Positions 63,074 through 64,000 of a stretch of 64,000 nt of DNA are shown piece after piece. Each line of letters begins with the position of its first letter. Position 1 is the first letter of the stretch. Source of the stretch: an uncultured Candidatus Peregrinibacteria bacterium. GTDB lineage: Bacteria; Patescibacteriota; Gracilibacteria; Peribacterales; Peribacteraceae. The stretch is from the NCBI GenBank assembly GCA_903825315.1, contig CAIKAD010000001.1:62001-126000 (forward strand). The letters are read 5' to 3'. The position numbers were made by a program, and so were the translations under genes. A model generated the notes under the pieces. It did not search any database. It was not told the origin of the DNA and saw only the letters and a list, made by a program, of their open reading frames with translations.

Positions 63074-63227
63074 CGACCAATGATCAATGTTCAATGAACA
63101 ATGATCAAAACGCTTTTCGTTTCCCGGACCGTGTTGATCATTGAAAATTGATCATTCGTCAAAAACTCATCCATTTCCTCGCGTCCCATCCCGAAAGTCG
63201 TACGCTGTAGATCAAGACCCTGCGCCC

Positions 63228-64000
63228 ATGCCCCCCCGCACACACTTTCTCCGCGCCCGCATTTCTCTCAACGAGAGTCAGCCAACGTCTTCCGTATCCG
63301 ACATTAACCGGGAACGGGAAGCGCTGGATGCGTATTCAAACGTGGTGGCCACTGTTGCAGAGGAGGTGCGTCCGGCGGTGGTCAACCTTTCCGTTGCCAA
63401 GAAGAAGGGTCATGGTTCCGGTTCCGGCGTCCTCTTTGCGCCGGACGGGTTCCTGCTCACCAACCATCACGTCGTCGATCAGGCGGAGGAGGTGCGTGTA
63501 CGGTTGTCGGATGGGCGGGAACTGGAAGGCCGCGTCATCGGGGCGGATCCCTGGAACGATATCGCGGTGGTGCAAGCGGAGGCGCAGGATTTTCCCTCCG
63601 CGCGGCTGGGGGATTCATCAGCATTGCGGGTGGGTCAGCTCGTTGTCGCCGTGGGGAGCCCGCTCGGGTTTGAATCCACCGTCACGGCCGGCATCGTGAG
63701 CGCGACCGGACGCGCGATGCGGACGGCCACGGGATACCTTCTCGATAACATCATTCAGACCGATGCGGCGCTCAATCCGGGCAGCAGCGGCGGGGCATTG
63801 TGCGACAGTCGCGGCCGCGTCGTGGGCATCAACACGGCTATCATCCTTCCGGCGCAGGGGTTGTGTTTTGCCATTCCCGTTAACGTCGTCAAAGAGATCC
63901 TCAGCCAGCTCATGAAGCACGGCCGCGTAGTGCGTGCCTATCTGGGACTGCACGGGCGGACGGTGCCGTTGCCGCGGTACGTGCTCCGCATGCACGGGCT
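63228..64000 (+). CDS. Trypsin-like serine protease, HtrA/DegP-like, 3' truncated by the window
   Basis: Own translation from ATG 63228: LTNHHVVD, NDIAVVQ, NPGSSGGAL; not in the supplied ORF track. Confidence 0.88.
   Translation, partial: MPPRTHFLRARISLNESQPTSSVSDINREREALDAYSNVVATVAEEVRPAVVNLSVAKKKGHGSGSGVLFAPDGFLLTNHHVVDQAEEVRVRLSDGRELEGRVIGADPWNDIAVVQAEAQDFPSARLGDSSALRVGQLVVAVGSPLGFESTVTAGIVSATGRAMRTATGYLLDNIIQTDAALNPGSSGGALCDSRGRVVGINTAIILPAQGLCFAIPVNVVKEILSQLMKHGRVVRAYLGLHGRTVPLPRYVLRMHG

Overview
About 64 kb of bacterial chromosome, standard code (TGA is used as a stop). It resembles Patescibacteria/Peregrinibacteria in style (Cys-rich DUF4215-like repeats, Ser-rich SLH/Calx-beta and DUF11 surface proteins, TrmB-like regulators), but that taxonomic placement is inference only. 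The backbone carries ftsH, purB, asd, a nitroreductase, tRNA-Leu(GAG), an ArsP-like permease, msrA/msrB, ligA, pilT, a cysteine synthase, an M20 peptidase, ogt, an AI-2E family transporter, queA and a 3'-truncated HtrA-like protease. An apparent mobile/defence island lies between tRNA-Leu (10.47 kb) and a large serine recombinase (23.3-25.1 kb). Its most notable cargo is a compact minus-strand operon: XRE regulator - DNA methyltransferase - HerA ATPase - NurA nuclease - HEPN/PD-(D/E)XK-like protein - DUF2188-like protein, followed by a second HEPN-like protein. This is my best candidate for an undescribed system. Other signals: -10 boxes 6-9 nt upstream of about 16 start codons (widespread leaderless transcription), two tandem pairs of micro-ORFs absent from the supplied ORF track, tandem membrane-tethered HTH regulators with duplicated EF-hand-like sensor modules, a histidine kinase with an abrupt internal composition break, a ParB/SerK-like gene coupled to cysteine synthase, a primase zinc-finger-like domain that has lost its zinc ligands, and two families of dispersed palindromic repeats. 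All calls come from reading the sequence by eye; no database search was run.
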